Below are positions 27,435-37,862 of a stretch of DNA of 64,000 nucleotides, piece by piece. The stretch spans positions 1 to 64,000 of the forward strand of contig CAUJKA010000021.1 of the NCBI GenBank assembly GCA_963204965.1, given 5' to 3'. Every line of letters starts with the position of its first letter. Positions within the stretch are counted from its first letter, which is position 1. Source of the stretch: Planctomycetota bacterium. Lineage in GTDB: Bacteria > Planctomycetota > Planctomycetia > Pirellulales > Pirellulaceae. The notes under the pieces were generated by a model. The model did not search any database, had not been told where the DNA came from, and worked only from the letters and a program-made list of their open reading frames with translations. The position numbers were made by a program, and so were the translations under genes.

Positions 27435-28877
27435 CTAAATGAGCTCGGGGATTGGTTTGCCATGGTCGACGATCGGTGTGGGGCGACCATTGAAGTCTTC
27501 GATGAAAACTTTGGAGCTATCGATTCCCAAGTGATGATAGATTGTGGCTAGAAAATCTCCAGGACCACAGCGTCGTTCAATCGCATCTTCGCCAAGCTTG
27601 TCTGTGGCTCCAACGACTTGGCCTACGCGAATTCCACCGCCTGACCAAATGTTCGTAAAGCCGCGAACCCAGTGATCTCGACCAGGTTGTTTGGTTCCGG
27701 CTGGAGCACTACCGTCTCCGGCTCCAGTACTAGGTTCGTAGGAGATACGGGGCGTTCGTCCGAATTCGCCAGTGACTACGACGAGTATTTGTTTGTCGAG
27801 GCCACGAGCGTAGATGTCTTCGATCAGCGCGGTTACAGCTTGATCGTAAGCTGCCGAGCGAAACTTGAGAGCTTCAAAAACGTTATGGTTTACTGCGTGG
27901 TCGTCCCAGTTGTGAACTCGTCCACACAGTTTGCCACTGAGGCTTGTTGTGATAATGTCGACCCCAGCTTCCGCTAGCCTTCGAGCCATTAACAACTGCT
28001 GCCCCCAACCGTTGCGACCATAACGATCTCGCGTTGCATCATCTTCCAACGAAAGATCGAAGGCCCGCTTCGTTTCAGCACTCGTTAAAAGAGACATCGC
28101 TTGAACTTCGAACTGATCGAGGGCTCCTAGTTCGCCGCTTCGATCAAAGGCTCGGTCCAAGTTGTCTAGTTTCTGCCGCAAGCTCACCTTGCGTTGAATT
28201 CTGCCTATTTCATTTGCATCGGTGAGCCCAATGTTAGGCACGACAAAATTAGGTGCGCTGGGATCTCCAGTAATGCTGAAGGCAGAATAGGAGTCGCCCA
28301 AATAGGAAGGACCGTTGTATTCCAGAGGCGGATTGATACCGACGTAGCCCGGCAGCGCGCGAGCCGCTCCGGCCTCTTTTTTGTTGAGCAAGTAATGTGC
28401 GATTGACATCCAATCCGGATACTTCGGCGAAGGTTTATCGCGAGTCTCGGGATCGCCTGTCAGTAACTGCATCGTTCCCGCTGGGTGCCCAGGCGCATGC
28501 TGATACATCGATCGTAGGACGACCATCTTGTCGGCGATGGCCGCCTGTCGAGGTATCAGTTCTGTAAATTGGTAACCTGGAAGCTTCGTCGGTATTTGGC
28601 TGAAAGGACCTCGATATTCGCTGTTGGCCAGCGGCTTAGGATCATACGTGTCGATATGCGAACAACCACCAGGCTGCCAAACCATGATGACCGACTTGCC
28701 CGATCGTGTCGCTGCGCGCTCGCCGGCCATTGCTCTAAGTTTGAGCAGGCTTGGCAACGTCAGTCCCCCCGCACCCGCTAGACCAAACTTCATGAACCAA
28801 CGTCGATCAAGAGTTGGTCCGCAGAGCGGTCCAGGGCACGACGATGATTTAGAGTGGCGTGAATTTGAATGAGTCAT
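27435..28877 (-). CDS. DUF1501 domain protein (sulfatase-like)
   Basis: RRWFMKFGLAGAGGLTLPSLLKL; VIMVWQPGGCSHIDTYDPKP; VVVTGEFGRTPRI; GRDHW. Confidence 0.93.
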   Translation of the reverse strand: MTHSNSRHSKSSSCPGPLCGPTLDRRWFMKFGLAGAGGLTLPSLLKLRAMAGERAATRSGKSVIMVWQPGGCSHIDTYDPKPLANSEYRGPFSQIPTKLPGYQFTELIPRQAAIADKMVVLRSMYQHAPGHPAGTMQLLTGDPETRDKPSPKYPDWMSIAHYLLNKKEAGAARALPGYVGINPPLEYNGPSYLGDSYSAFSITGDPSAPNFVVPNIGLTDANEIGRIQRKVSLRQKLDNLDRAFDRSGELGALDQFEVQAMSLLTSAETKRAFDLSLEDDATRDRYGRNGWGQQLLMARRLAEAGVDIITTSLSGKLCGRVHNWDDHAVNHNVFEALKFRSAAYDQAVTALIEDIYARGLDKQILVVVTGEFGRTPRISYEPSTGAGDGSAPAGTKQPGRDHWVRGFTNIWSGGGIRVGQVVGATDKLGEDAIERRCGPGDFLATIYHHLGIDSSKVFIEDFNGRPTPIVDHGKPIPELI

Positions 28878-31159
28878 TTCTTCTCCTCGGGTGGCAATAC
28901 GTCAAGCGTCCATGGTTGAGTTACCACAATGTCGGCGATGTCTTGAGGCTGTGAACGAGCCGTGGCGGTCTTGACTTGGCTATCCGCTGCGGCCAGACTC
29001 GCTTCCGCATTTTTCAATTCTTGCTCCAAGCTTGCTAACTTCGAGTCGCCTTGCTGAGCAGTTTGTTTCAAAGATTGTAGTTGTTGCTTGAGTTGGTCAA
29101 CACTCGTTGCGGCAGCCTTTTGCACTTGCTCGGCTTTGGCCACGGCTTGCGGATAGTCGCGATACTTGGCCACCGCTGGACCATAAAAGGCAATCGTATA
29201 GCTTCCTGGCGCGATCTTCAGGGCTGCGAGATCCAACTTGGCTTCAGCTTGATTCTCTTGCAAAGCAATCTCAAAACGTGGCACCTGTTGAAAACCGTTC
29301 CCCAACGTTTGAAGGGCAAGTACAGTACCCGAGAATTCGCTTCGTCGATCAATTTTCAATGGAATCTTGACGACTGAGCCAGCGGTGGCCTTCATGCGAA
29401 AGTTGCCGTTCTCATCTGCGGGCGGTTGAATAGTAATCGTTGCCGGTTCAGCATCTGTCACCGAGACTGGGACTTGTTGTAACAAACGCGGCCTGGGAAA
29501 CTCCTGCCAATGATCGCGTATTGGCCACGACATCGAAGAGAGTTGACACTGTCTAGTCGCTGTTGTTCCATCGATTTCGGAATGCCCAGCAATTTTGATA
29601 GAACCAATTCCCTTGGGGGCTTGATTGCCTGTTGTTAAAAAAACTGTTCCAGAAGTTTGGTTAGCGGCGATGTCAATTGCCGACGCGGTGACACCATCGG
29701 GCAGGCCTGAAACTTCAAGATGAATTGGTTTGTCAAATCCATCGCGACGAAAAGCTCCGATCTCCAACGCAATCGTAGTACCAGGACGTAGTGCTAATGG
29801 TTTCGACAATGCGTTTCTATCACCGTTGCGTAGTTCAACATGCTTGACCCAGCCCGTCAGAGCAAAGTCTGGGCTGGCTGGTCTGATGATCAATTGGTAG
29901 ACGCAAGCTGGATTGATTCTGGTACCGCCAAAAAGATCGTTGAGTTGCAGTCGGTATAGGCCATCTTCTGGAATACTAAGCATCCCGATCAAGTCTGTTG
30001 AGCCGCCGTTGTAGGGCGGGCCATCGTAGGCGTAATGATTACTTGATACCTTCATCGGTGAAGAGATGTCTTTTAGTTCGAGCACATCCCGCCAAGTTGC
30101 TTTGCCTTCGACGTTCACATTTTGCTGAACAATCGCCGCCGGTCCGGTAGGCGCCCCCATGCGGTGTGAGGCGATTTCGATCCACCATTTCTCGTCCTTC
30201 TTCGCTTGAAAGGTGAAACAATCCACATCGGCAGCGGGATAGAAACTACCTGATATCTGGCAAGGCAATTCGATTTGTTGCGGTTGATCGATCGCGTTGG
30301 GCTCGGCTTCTGGCTTCGACTTGGCGTAGTCGTAATTCATTGGTGGCCAGGAATACTGAGCTACGTGTTTGATTGAGGCGAATTGAATCGGTTCAGAACT
30401 GGGCAAGACGGTTTGAACGCACAATCGATAGAAGAACTCGGGGCCGCCTTGATAGGTCAGGTCATGGACCTTGATCAGATACTCGTCGTCGTTCTCAATA
30501 CGAACATTGATTCCATTTCCTAAGCGATCGGTGGCAAGTACCTTGCCGCTTGAAGTTGTAAGTACGATCACTGGATCGAGCTTGGATTCAATCGATCGAC
30601 TGGAACAATCGATCCGTACACTCTGCCCCGCCTTCGCGCTGAAGCGGTAATGATTCATGCCTTTGGCAATCATCGTAGCGTTCACTGTACTATTGGCTTC
30701 GATGGTTATGGCGTCTTTGATTGACGAACTGGGCTTGGCTTGAACGACCTCGGTCAATTGTCCAATTGAAAAGACTCGACTTGAGGAAACGCCAAGTCTT
30801 GCCACGGCATACGCTTCAACAAGTCCGGGGCCAATGTCGGCCGGAATCGATATGCGAAAGCGATTGGGGATGACTTGCTGTTTTTCATCGGTCGCAGGAG
30901 CAGCGACGATTCGTGGATCGGAGAAGATTAATCCGCTAAGTTCATCGAGATTTTCGCCACCTACGGTTACATCAACAGTTTGGCCAACTTGGCCACCCAT
31001 TGGGAAGATGGTCAGTAATCGCGGTGAGGGAAGGCAAACCGATTGGCCAAACAGATTCGAGCAAATCAGCGTTGCGAATAGCCCGATCAGGCATGGTCGG
31101 ATCGATCGCATGTCGCCGATTGCGGAGTGAGCGATGCGTTTCTTCGGGAAGTGTATCAT
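28874..31159 (-). CDS. Pre-peptidase C-terminal (PPC) domain-containing protein
   Basis: PRLLTIFPMGGQVGQTVDVTVGGENLDELSGLIFSDPRI; PPC-like PCQISGSFYPAADVDCFTFQAKKDEKW; 4-nt overlap with the DUF1501 gene. Confidence 0.85.
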   Translation of the reverse strand: MIHFPKKRIAHSAIGDMRSIRPCLIGLFATLICSNLFGQSVCLPSPRLLTIFPMGGQVGQTVDVTVGGENLDELSGLIFSDPRIVAAPATDEKQQVIPNRFRISIPADIGPGLVEAYAVARLGVSSSRVFSIGQLTEVVQAKPSSSIKDAITIEANSTVNATMIAKGMNHYRFSAKAGQSVRIDCSSRSIESKLDPVIVLTTSSGKVLATDRLGNGINVRIENDDEYLIKVHDLTYQGGPEFFYRLCVQTVLPSSEPIQFASIKHVAQYSWPPMNYDYAKSKPEAEPNAIDQPQQIELPCQISGSFYPAADVDCFTFQAKKDEKWWIEIASHRMGAPTGPAAIVQQNVNVEGKATWRDVLELKDISSPMKVSSNHYAYDGPPYNGGSTDLIGMLSIPEDGLYRLQLNDLFGGTRINPACVYQLIIRPASPDFALTGWVKHVELRNGDRNALSKPLALRPGTTIALEIGAFRRDGFDKPIHLEVSGLPDGVTASAIDIAANQTSGTVFLTTGNQAPKGIGSIKIAGHSEIDGTTATRQCQLSSMSWPIRDHWQEFPRPRLLQQVPVSVTDAEPATITIQPPADENGNFRMKATAGSVVKIPLKIDRRSEFSGTVLALQTLGNGFQQVPRFEIALQENQAEAKLDLAALKIAPGSYTIAFYGPAVAKYRDYPQAVAKAEQVQKAAATSVDQLKQQLQSLKQTAQQGDSKLASLEQELKNAEASLAAADSQVKTATARSQPQDIADIVVTQPWTLDVLPPEEKK

Positions 31160-31184
31160 TTCATCTCAGTTGTAATACAGCAAC

Positions 31185-33461
31185 TCAATGGTTGAATAGA
31201 AACTCTTTGGAATTGATGATCGCCCAAAGAATATCTTCAAAGTCTTGCTTAGTTGGAGCTGCAGCCGTTGTGGCATCTGTAATCACTTGCAGTTCGGCCT
31301 CTGTCGGAGCCCTACAAAATGCACTTTGATAAACTCTACCAATGCGAACCGGCAAAGGATCGGTACTCTTGGCGAGTTGATCCGCTAAGCCGCCTGCGGT
31401 TGCTAACTTGCCTTTCAAATCGGCCGCGTTGAGCAAATGAAGGCTCTGAGCAAGATTCGCGGATTGAACTCGTTCGCATTCGCAAACACTTGAATTCTCC
31501 GGACGCCCAAAGACCTTTAAGAAAGGAACCGCTCGGTTGTAGCTGTTGTCTGGCAATGCGATTGCGCGAGTGCCGGCCGGCAAGTTGGCAAAATTGGTTT
31601 GAGAGCCCGTCAGTTGATCGATCGAGTCAAGCAAGACTTCGGCCGTCAATCGACGCGGGTAGAAGCGAGAGAAGTTTTGCGAGTCGATCTTGTTTTGTGA
31701 ATTGGGCTGCGAACTCAATTGATAGGTTTGAGAAGTCACCAGTGTTTTGGCGAGTGCTCGCAGATCAAAGCCGCTTGCAATAAAGTTCTTTTCAAGTGCT
31801 TCCAGCAACTCAGGATTGCTTGGGGGATTGGTGTCGCGGATGTCGTCTTCGGGTTCGATTAGGCCAACATGAAAGAAGTGCTTCCAGTAGCGATTGACCA
31901 ACGATTTAGCAAAAAATGGATTGTCGGGAGATCGCATCCAATCGGCCAGCTTGAGTCGAGGGTCGTCGCTGGGTTGGATCTCTCCTAAATCAGTTCCTAA
32001 TGCACGCGGTCGAAGCATTTGACCACTGCGGACATTGCGAGTCTCTGCAACACCACGTTGGTGGAAGATCATATCCTCGTTCTGGACGCCCGTCGGCTTG
32101 CGTCCAACGCGTGAAAAGAACGCAGCCAAAGAGTAGTAGTCGTCTTGACTCCAACGCTCAAACGGATGGTGATGGCACTGCGCGCACTGCAGTCGAACGC
32201 CAAGAAACAATTGCGAAATATCCTCAAGCTGTTCCTTCGGATCTTTGACTCGTTTGTACCATGCAACCGCCGGGTTGCTGGCGATGGTTCCAGTCGCTCC
32301 CAAGAGCTCTTTGACCATTTGATCGTAAGGAGTTCCCGCTTGAAGACTGTCTCGGACCCAAGCATGGAATGAGAAGTTGGCCGCTAAATCGTTCGTATCG
32401 TCGCGGCGATTTTTGAGCAGGCTGGTCCATTTGTTCGCGAAGTACTCGGCGTAATCGGATTGTTGCAAAAGGTGATCGACCAGCAATGTTCGTCGCTGGT
32501 CGCTAGGCCACTTGGCATACAATTCGCGGTCGGTGTCGCTCGGTAACCTTCCTGTCAAATCGATCGTAACACGGCGTTGGAACGTTTCGTCATCGCAACT
32601 GCCAGATGGTGGAATTCCGAGTCTCTGTAGGTTTGCGAATACGTGTTGGTCAACCAAATTGGTTGAAGATGGGATTGTTGCCAGCGGTGCCCCAAGCGGA
32701 ACTGCCGGGCGGAAGACCGACACAAATCCCGAATAGCGAACCATGATGGCGGCAGTACCAGGCAAATCAGCTACGGTAACTAAGCCTTGGTCATTGACCG
32801 TCGCCAGAGCATTGTTGTTAGACTCAAAAAGCGCAAGCCCAGTTACATCGCGAGTTGATCCATCGGAGTAAGTTGCAACAACCGATAGCTGTTGAGTTTC
32901 CCCTGGTTGCATCAGTCGTGATTCTGGAAAAACTCGAACACTAGAGATTGTGGAGTGAGCTCGGACAACTTTGGGATCGGACGAGGTCGGCTTTTCTGGA
33001 GACCCACGTTTGATCCATTCAATCAGCAAGCGATATTCGGCTGAATTCACGTTCATTCGAACTCCGCCGCGGTGAGGCTCGGTGCCGACAGCTTTGCGAA
33101 CCAACAGGCTCTGTTCGGGCACTGCTGGAAAGAGCCGTCTGCCTCGGCCGTGCATCACAATTTGCTGGTAGTCATAATCGGGCTCAAAGCCAAGAAGGCT
33201 AAGTTCAAAGCCGTTTTGACCACCACCAGCTTTCGCATGACAAACCCCGGCATTGCAGCCGGTCTTTGTGAGTATGGGAACAATGTCATTGGCAAAGTCG
33301 ATTTGTCCGGACGCTTCGATGACTTGATGCCAAGGCAGCGCCTGAGTCTCTGGGTCAGACGACTTCGCTGAGTTCGAAAACAACGACAGACAAGCAACGC
33401 CGAGTATCAAAAAGCTGCGAAGAGTGAGCAGGCGAGGACGCGTTTCAGCAATAGAAGTCAT
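31185..33461 (-). CDS. DUF1549/DUF1553 protein with N-terminal c-type cytochrome-like motif and Big2-like domain
   Basis: IVPILTKTGCNAGVCHAKAGGGQNGFELSLLGFEP; CAQCHHHPFERWSQDDYYSLAAFF; SLVNRYWKHFFHVGLIEPEDDIRDTNPPSNPELLEAL. Confidence 0.92.
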   Translation of the reverse strand: MTSIAETRPRLLTLRSFLILGVACLSLFSNSAKSSDPETQALPWHQVIEASGQIDFANDIVPILTKTGCNAGVCHAKAGGGQNGFELSLLGFEPDYDYQQIVMHGRGRRLFPAVPEQSLLVRKAVGTEPHRGGVRMNVNSAEYRLLIEWIKRGSPEKPTSSDPKVVRAHSTISSVRVFPESRLMQPGETQQLSVVATYSDGSTRDVTGLALFESNNNALATVNDQGLVTVADLPGTAAIMVRYSGFVSVFRPAVPLGAPLATIPSSTNLVDQHVFANLQRLGIPPSGSCDDETFQRRVTIDLTGRLPSDTDRELYAKWPSDQRRTLLVDHLLQQSDYAEYFANKWTSLLKNRRDDTNDLAANFSFHAWVRDSLQAGTPYDQMVKELLGATGTIASNPAVAWYKRVKDPKEQLEDISQLFLGVRLQCAQCHHHPFERWSQDDYYSLAAFFSRVGRKPTGVQNEDMIFHQRGVAETRNVRSGQMLRPRALGTDLGEIQPSDDPRLKLADWMRSPDNPFFAKSLVNRYWKHFFHVGLIEPEDDIRDTNPPSNPELLEALEKNFIASGFDLRALAKTLVTSQTYQLSSQPNSQNKIDSQNFSRFYPRRLTAEVLLDSIDQLTGSQTNFANLPAGTRAIALPDNSYNRAVPFLKVFGRPENSSVCECERVQSANLAQSLHLLNAADLKGKLATAGGLADQLAKSTDPLPVRIGRVYQSAFCRAPTEAELQVITDATTAAAPTKQDFEDILWAIINSKEFLFNH

Positions 33462-33787
33462 AGGACCTCAACATTCTAATCGTCAATCGCCAGTCTGAAG
33501 TAGCCCATCTGATGTATCCAGGGGCACACGCGACTTGGTGGGGTGGGATGGTTCACGATTGACGGAGCATAGGTGGGTAGAGACTAAGTATAGCCGAAGC
33601 GTTCCCCTATTCCAACATGGAACAATCGCAATGGGGGAATGATCGCCAACAAAGCCAGAATATGGCTGGGGTGCTTGCAGTCGTACCTCACCTTCAGCCA
33701 GAATGGACGGCCTTGGAGACTGGTCAGCAATTTGGCCCTCCATCAATTCCACATTTACTATTTTGTTAGAACATCCTGGAGAAACTC

Positions 33788-34816
33788 ATGCGTCGGAATT
33801 TCGTTCGAACTCTAATGATGCTTGCACTTGTTCCGCTTGGGCTTGCGGCGGCTAACCACGCACATGCTCAGCAGACAATTGGCAAATTGGAAAAACTCTC
33901 GCCCGAGTTTGACAAACTGGTCCCAGCAACTTCGAAGATCGAAGTGGTCGCCAAGGGGTTTACTTGGACAGAAGGGCCAGTTTGGATTGGTGGAGATGAT
34001 GGACACTTGCTTTTCACCGACATTCCACGCAATTCGATCTTTAAGTTTCAGCCTGATGCCAAACCTGGACAAGAAGTCTCGCTGTTTATGAATCCGTCTG
34101 GCTACACCGGCGTGACATACTACGGATTAGAGCCAGGAAGCAATGGATTGTTTATCGACAAACAAGGTCGACTGTGCATGTGCGAGCACGGTGATCGACG
34201 TGTGAGTGCCTTAACTCCCAATGGAGGCAAGATCACACTAGCCGACAAGTACGAAGGTAAACGACTGAATAGTCCCAACGATGGTGTCGTGATGAGCAAT
34301 GGCGATATCTATTTCACTGATCCACCGTATGGACTGCCAAATCAATTCGATGATCCTCGTCGTGAGTTGGACTTCTGTGGCGTCTATCGACTCAAGCCAA
34401 CTGGCGAACTGACCTTGTTGACGAAGACCATTGAGCGTCCCAACGGCATTGGTCTTTCTCCAGACGAAAAGTCGCTGTATGTCGCACAGTCGAATCCAAA
34501 GATGGCCAATTGGACCAAGTTCGAAGTCAAGGCTGATGGAACGTTGGGTGAGGGTAAGCAGATCCACGACGCGACGCAACGCGTTGGTAAGGAGCCTGGA
34601 TTGCCTGACGGACTTGAAGTTGATAGCCAGGGAAATGTTTGGGCCAGCGGTCCTGGAGGGATCTATCTGTTTAGCGCCAAGGGAGAGCTCCTAGGGCGTC
34701 TGGTGACAGGCGAAAGAACTAGCAACTGCACGATTGCTCCGGGCGGATGGTTGTACATGACGGTTGACCATTACCTTTGCAGAACGAAGATTAACGCAAC
34801 TGCGCTCGGTAAGTAG
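33788..34816 (+). CDS. SMP-30/gluconolactonase-like protein, secreted
   Basis: WTEGPVWIGGDDGHLLFTDIPRNSIFKF; LNSPNDGVVMSNGDIYFTDPPYGL; RPNGIGLSPDEKSLYVAQS. Confidence 0.92.
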   Translation: MRRNFVRTLMMLALVPLGLAAANHAHAQQTIGKLEKLSPEFDKLVPATSKIEVVAKGFTWTEGPVWIGGDDGHLLFTDIPRNSIFKFQPDAKPGQEVSLFMNPSGYTGVTYYGLEPGSNGLFIDKQGRLCMCEHGDRRVSALTPNGGKITLADKYEGKRLNSPNDGVVMSNGDIYFTDPPYGLPNQFDDPRRELDFCGVYRLKPTGELTLLTKTIERPNGIGLSPDEKSLYVAQSNPKMANWTKFEVKADGTLGEGKQIHDATQRVGKEPGLPDGLEVDSQGNVWASGPGGIYLFSAKGELLGRLVTGERTSNCTIAPGGWLYMTVDHYLCRTKINATALGK

Positions 34817-34881
34817 GACTGCTGAGAACTTCCATGAGACAATCGCATCAGCCGCAAGTTCGCTTTGTGGTTGATGCAGTT

Positions 34882-37368
34882 TTAGTCCGAATGTTTGTTC
34901 GATGGATCGGGCGTTTGGCCCTGCATGGTCTCTGCGTCCCATTGCCGCGCGCGACCGTAATAGTTCTCTTGAGGACAGTTGAGCGTATTCTGTGGACGTG
35001 AAGCAACATTGCGCACGTGAGCTCGTTGAATCATCAAGCACATCTCCAAAAGGTCCTGGAGAATTGGAGTGATGAGTTCCCAGTCGACGTCACGGCCCGC
35101 AATGCTCTTGCTGAGTTCAGAAGCCAAGTGAACGATGGCAGGACTTTCTAAATGCCGACCGATGTCTTTAAGCCGCTGGAGTGATTCTGCGAGCGTCTTC
35201 GCATCGTGAGATTCAAACGCGGTGACGGTTCTTTCGGTCAAATGGCCGACGGTAATCGCCAAGCTGTCGTCAAAGTCTTGTTGCATATAGCGACTGTCTG
35301 CGCGCCAGCCAACTTGCATGTGTACAAAACGTTCGACCAAGTCTGGATCAAACTGCCCTCCGGCACAACGTCGTAGCTCTGCGAAGGCTTCTTCTGGGCT
35401 ACGGCCTTTTCGGTAGACGCGGTTGGAAACCATGGCATCGTACGCGTCGACCATGCAGATAATCCTGGCACCCAGAGGAATATCTTTTCCAACTGGACCA
35501 CCTTCAAGAGTGCCACCACCATCGTAGCGGAAGTGATGGTAACGGATGATGTCAGAGAGCATCTTGCTTTCGAATGCCGAGTCGATGATTTCAACACCAA
35601 TGCGTGCATGAGCCTCCATGACTTTCCATTCGTCCTCAGTCAACTTGCCTGGTTTGAGCAAAACTGCGTCGGGGACGCCGACCTTGCCGATGTCATGAAG
35701 CAAGCCTGCGATCTCGAGAACATAAAGATCTCCAACGCTCATCATTCCTCGTCCAACCGAGACACACAACTCAGAGACTCGCTGGCTGTGAAGCGCCGTA
35801 TCTGCGTCGCGATAGGCGAGCGCTGCATGTAATGAAGCGACTGCTTGATAGGAGATCGGCTGGCGAACGATGGATAGATTGACTTTAGGAACTACGACTG
35901 CGCCGTCGGTCCCTTCGGCTTCGTCGCTCATGCTGCTATCCCACAGCTTGACTTGGTTTCTTCCACCCTGTTTTGCAGCGTACAAGGCTTGGTCAGCTTG
36001 TTCAAGCAAAGCTTGGAAGCTGACTGGTCCAAATTCAGAGCTAGAAACACCGAAACTGCTAGTCACATGATAAGGCTCGGCTAATTCATGCTGGATCGCG
36101 CGACGAATGCCTTCAGCGACTTCTGCTGATCGCTCAGGTGTCTTGTTCGTCATGATCACACAGAACTCTTCACCACCATAACGACCAACAAAGCCTTGAT
36201 CGGCAACCGAATTACGGATAACTCGGGCAACATCCTTCAAGACTTGGTCACCGACGGCATGTCCAAAATTGTCATTCAGTTTCTTAAAGTGGTCGACATC
36301 CAGCATCACAACGCTGACGGTTGTCTGCTGTTCAATGAAACTCCTCCAATCGGTTTCCAAGCACTCAATCAACGACCGGCGATTGAAGCATCCTGTCAGT
36401 GCGTCCTTGGAGGCGAGTTCTTGCAAGCGAACGTTTTGTTGGTGAATCTGCTCTTTGCTGATCTCTAGCTCAGAAAGTGCCAGCATCAGCGATTGCTTTT
36501 GTCGCTCAAGGACAGTTACATCTTCAAAGCTAACCAGCGTACCGGCTAGCTGTTCCTTGGAGTCTAGAATTGGCGTAGCATTAACTACGAAAGATCGCTT
36601 TTCGTTGTCGACAGCAAGTTCTACCGTACTGCCAGCCTGTCGCTGCGACGTTTCCAAGGCCAATGACCAAGGTGTTTTGCCTTCAGGTGTTATGAAATGC
36701 ATCGAGTCGAGTGATTGACCGATCAATTGTTCGACCGTGCGATGCGTGCTGTTCTGAAAAGCTTCGTTGGCCATCATCAGTCGACCTTTGGGGTCCGTAA
36801 TGACCACCCCGCCAGCAATGGTATCCAGCGTGTTTTTAACGCGTCGAGGTACCGTGCGACTTGAATCCATGACCGAAAGGCTACGGCGGAGTAACAATCC
36901 AAACGTCAGTAGATTCAGCGCGCCCACGAATCCCAGCGATGACAGAATGGTCCAGGCTCGCCCCTTAGCAACATCAGTGGCAAAAGCAATTTGCAGCGAC
37001 ATCCACTCCCGCGAGTTGCGAATAATGGGCACGCTAATTTTGGTGTTGGACTTGTTCGACTTTTCCCATTGGGCATCGTGCATCCCCAGTTCGTGGATAA
37101 CCTTTCCATCAAAACGTACAAGCCTTAGGCTTTTAAACCCCTCCATCGTTTCGGCCAATTGAGCCAAAGTGGTCGTCAATTGAGTGTGTTTATTAGCCTG
37201 AATTTGGGCCGCGCATTGTTGTGCGGTTTCCTGGCAGATCTGCAATCGAACTCGGTTCTGTTGATTAACTTGCTCAGTAGTTTGGTTGAATACCAATGCG
37301 ATCACCGGCACTGTCGACAACAGCGCTAACAGAAGCGTTAGCTTGTACGTTGTACCGAGTCTTTGCAT
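34882..37368 (-). CDS. Membrane PAS-GGDEF-HD-GYP-type cyclic-di-GMP protein
   Basis: PAS; DALTGCFNRRSLIECL..RYGGEEFCVIM; LLHDIGKVGVPDAVLLKPGKLTEDEW..EAHARIGVEI; C-terminal Hpt-like helical region. Confidence 0.9.
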   Translation of the reverse strand: MQRLGTTYKLTLLLALLSTVPVIALVFNQTTEQVNQQNRVRLQICQETAQQCAAQIQANKHTQLTTTLAQLAETMEGFKSLRLVRFDGKVIHELGMHDAQWEKSNKSNTKISVPIIRNSREWMSLQIAFATDVAKGRAWTILSSLGFVGALNLLTFGLLLRRSLSVMDSSRTVPRRVKNTLDTIAGGVVITDPKGRLMMANEAFQNSTHRTVEQLIGQSLDSMHFITPEGKTPWSLALETSQRQAGSTVELAVDNEKRSFVVNATPILDSKEQLAGTLVSFEDVTVLERQKQSLMLALSELEISKEQIHQQNVRLQELASKDALTGCFNRRSLIECLETDWRSFIEQQTTVSVVMLDVDHFKKLNDNFGHAVGDQVLKDVARVIRNSVADQGFVGRYGGEEFCVIMTNKTPERSAEVAEGIRRAIQHELAEPYHVTSSFGVSSSEFGPVSFQALLEQADQALYAAKQGGRNQVKLWDSSMSDEAEGTDGAVVVPKVNLSIVRQPISYQAVASLHAALAYRDADTALHSQRVSELCVSVGRGMMSVGDLYVLEIAGLLHDIGKVGVPDAVLLKPGKLTEDEWKVMEAHARIGVEIIDSAFESKMLSDIIRYHHFRYDGGGTLEGGPVGKDIPLGARIICMVDAYDAMVSNRVYRKGRSPEEAFAELRRCAGGQFDPDLVERFVHMQVGWRADSRYMQQDFDDSLAITVGHLTERTVTAFESHDAKTLAESLQRLKDIGRHLESPAIVHLASELSKSIAGRDVDWELITPILQDLLEMCLMIQRAHVRNVASRPQNTLNCPQENYYGRARQWDAETMQGQTPDPSNKHSD

Positions 37369-37862
37369 GACGATGTCGAGAAATAGGGGCTGGTGCGCGA
37401 CGGTAACGAACTGAAAAATGGTCTATGCGCACTCTATGCGCGAGGTGGATAAGTGTTGCTTACGCAGGGATGCAAACAAGGAATGCTGGCGATTCGACTG
37501 AATCTAAGCCAGCAACTTTGGTCAATGAAATCCGATTATTCCGGTTGTATGACGTAGTGATTCAAGGTGAACCTAAGCGACCTAAGATCTCAACGCGGGA
37601 TTTTCCACGGCGTGGCTTGGCAAGATATGCATTCAGTGCCGGTAGTAAATTGCATGCAATTAAGTTGTTCGTAGTAGCCACCAGTAAGCGTCGACTTTAC
37701 GGTTTCGTCAGGTCGAATCGATACATGATGCAGTGTCTGCATTAATCCTCCAGTCGCAGTGTTTGCCTCCGCTGCTTGGAGGGGTGCAGGTGTATTCACA
37801 CTCTGTTGCTAGGTGGAAGTTGAGAGCAAAATCAATCTCTCGTTGATCGCTGGGTAAGTCAC

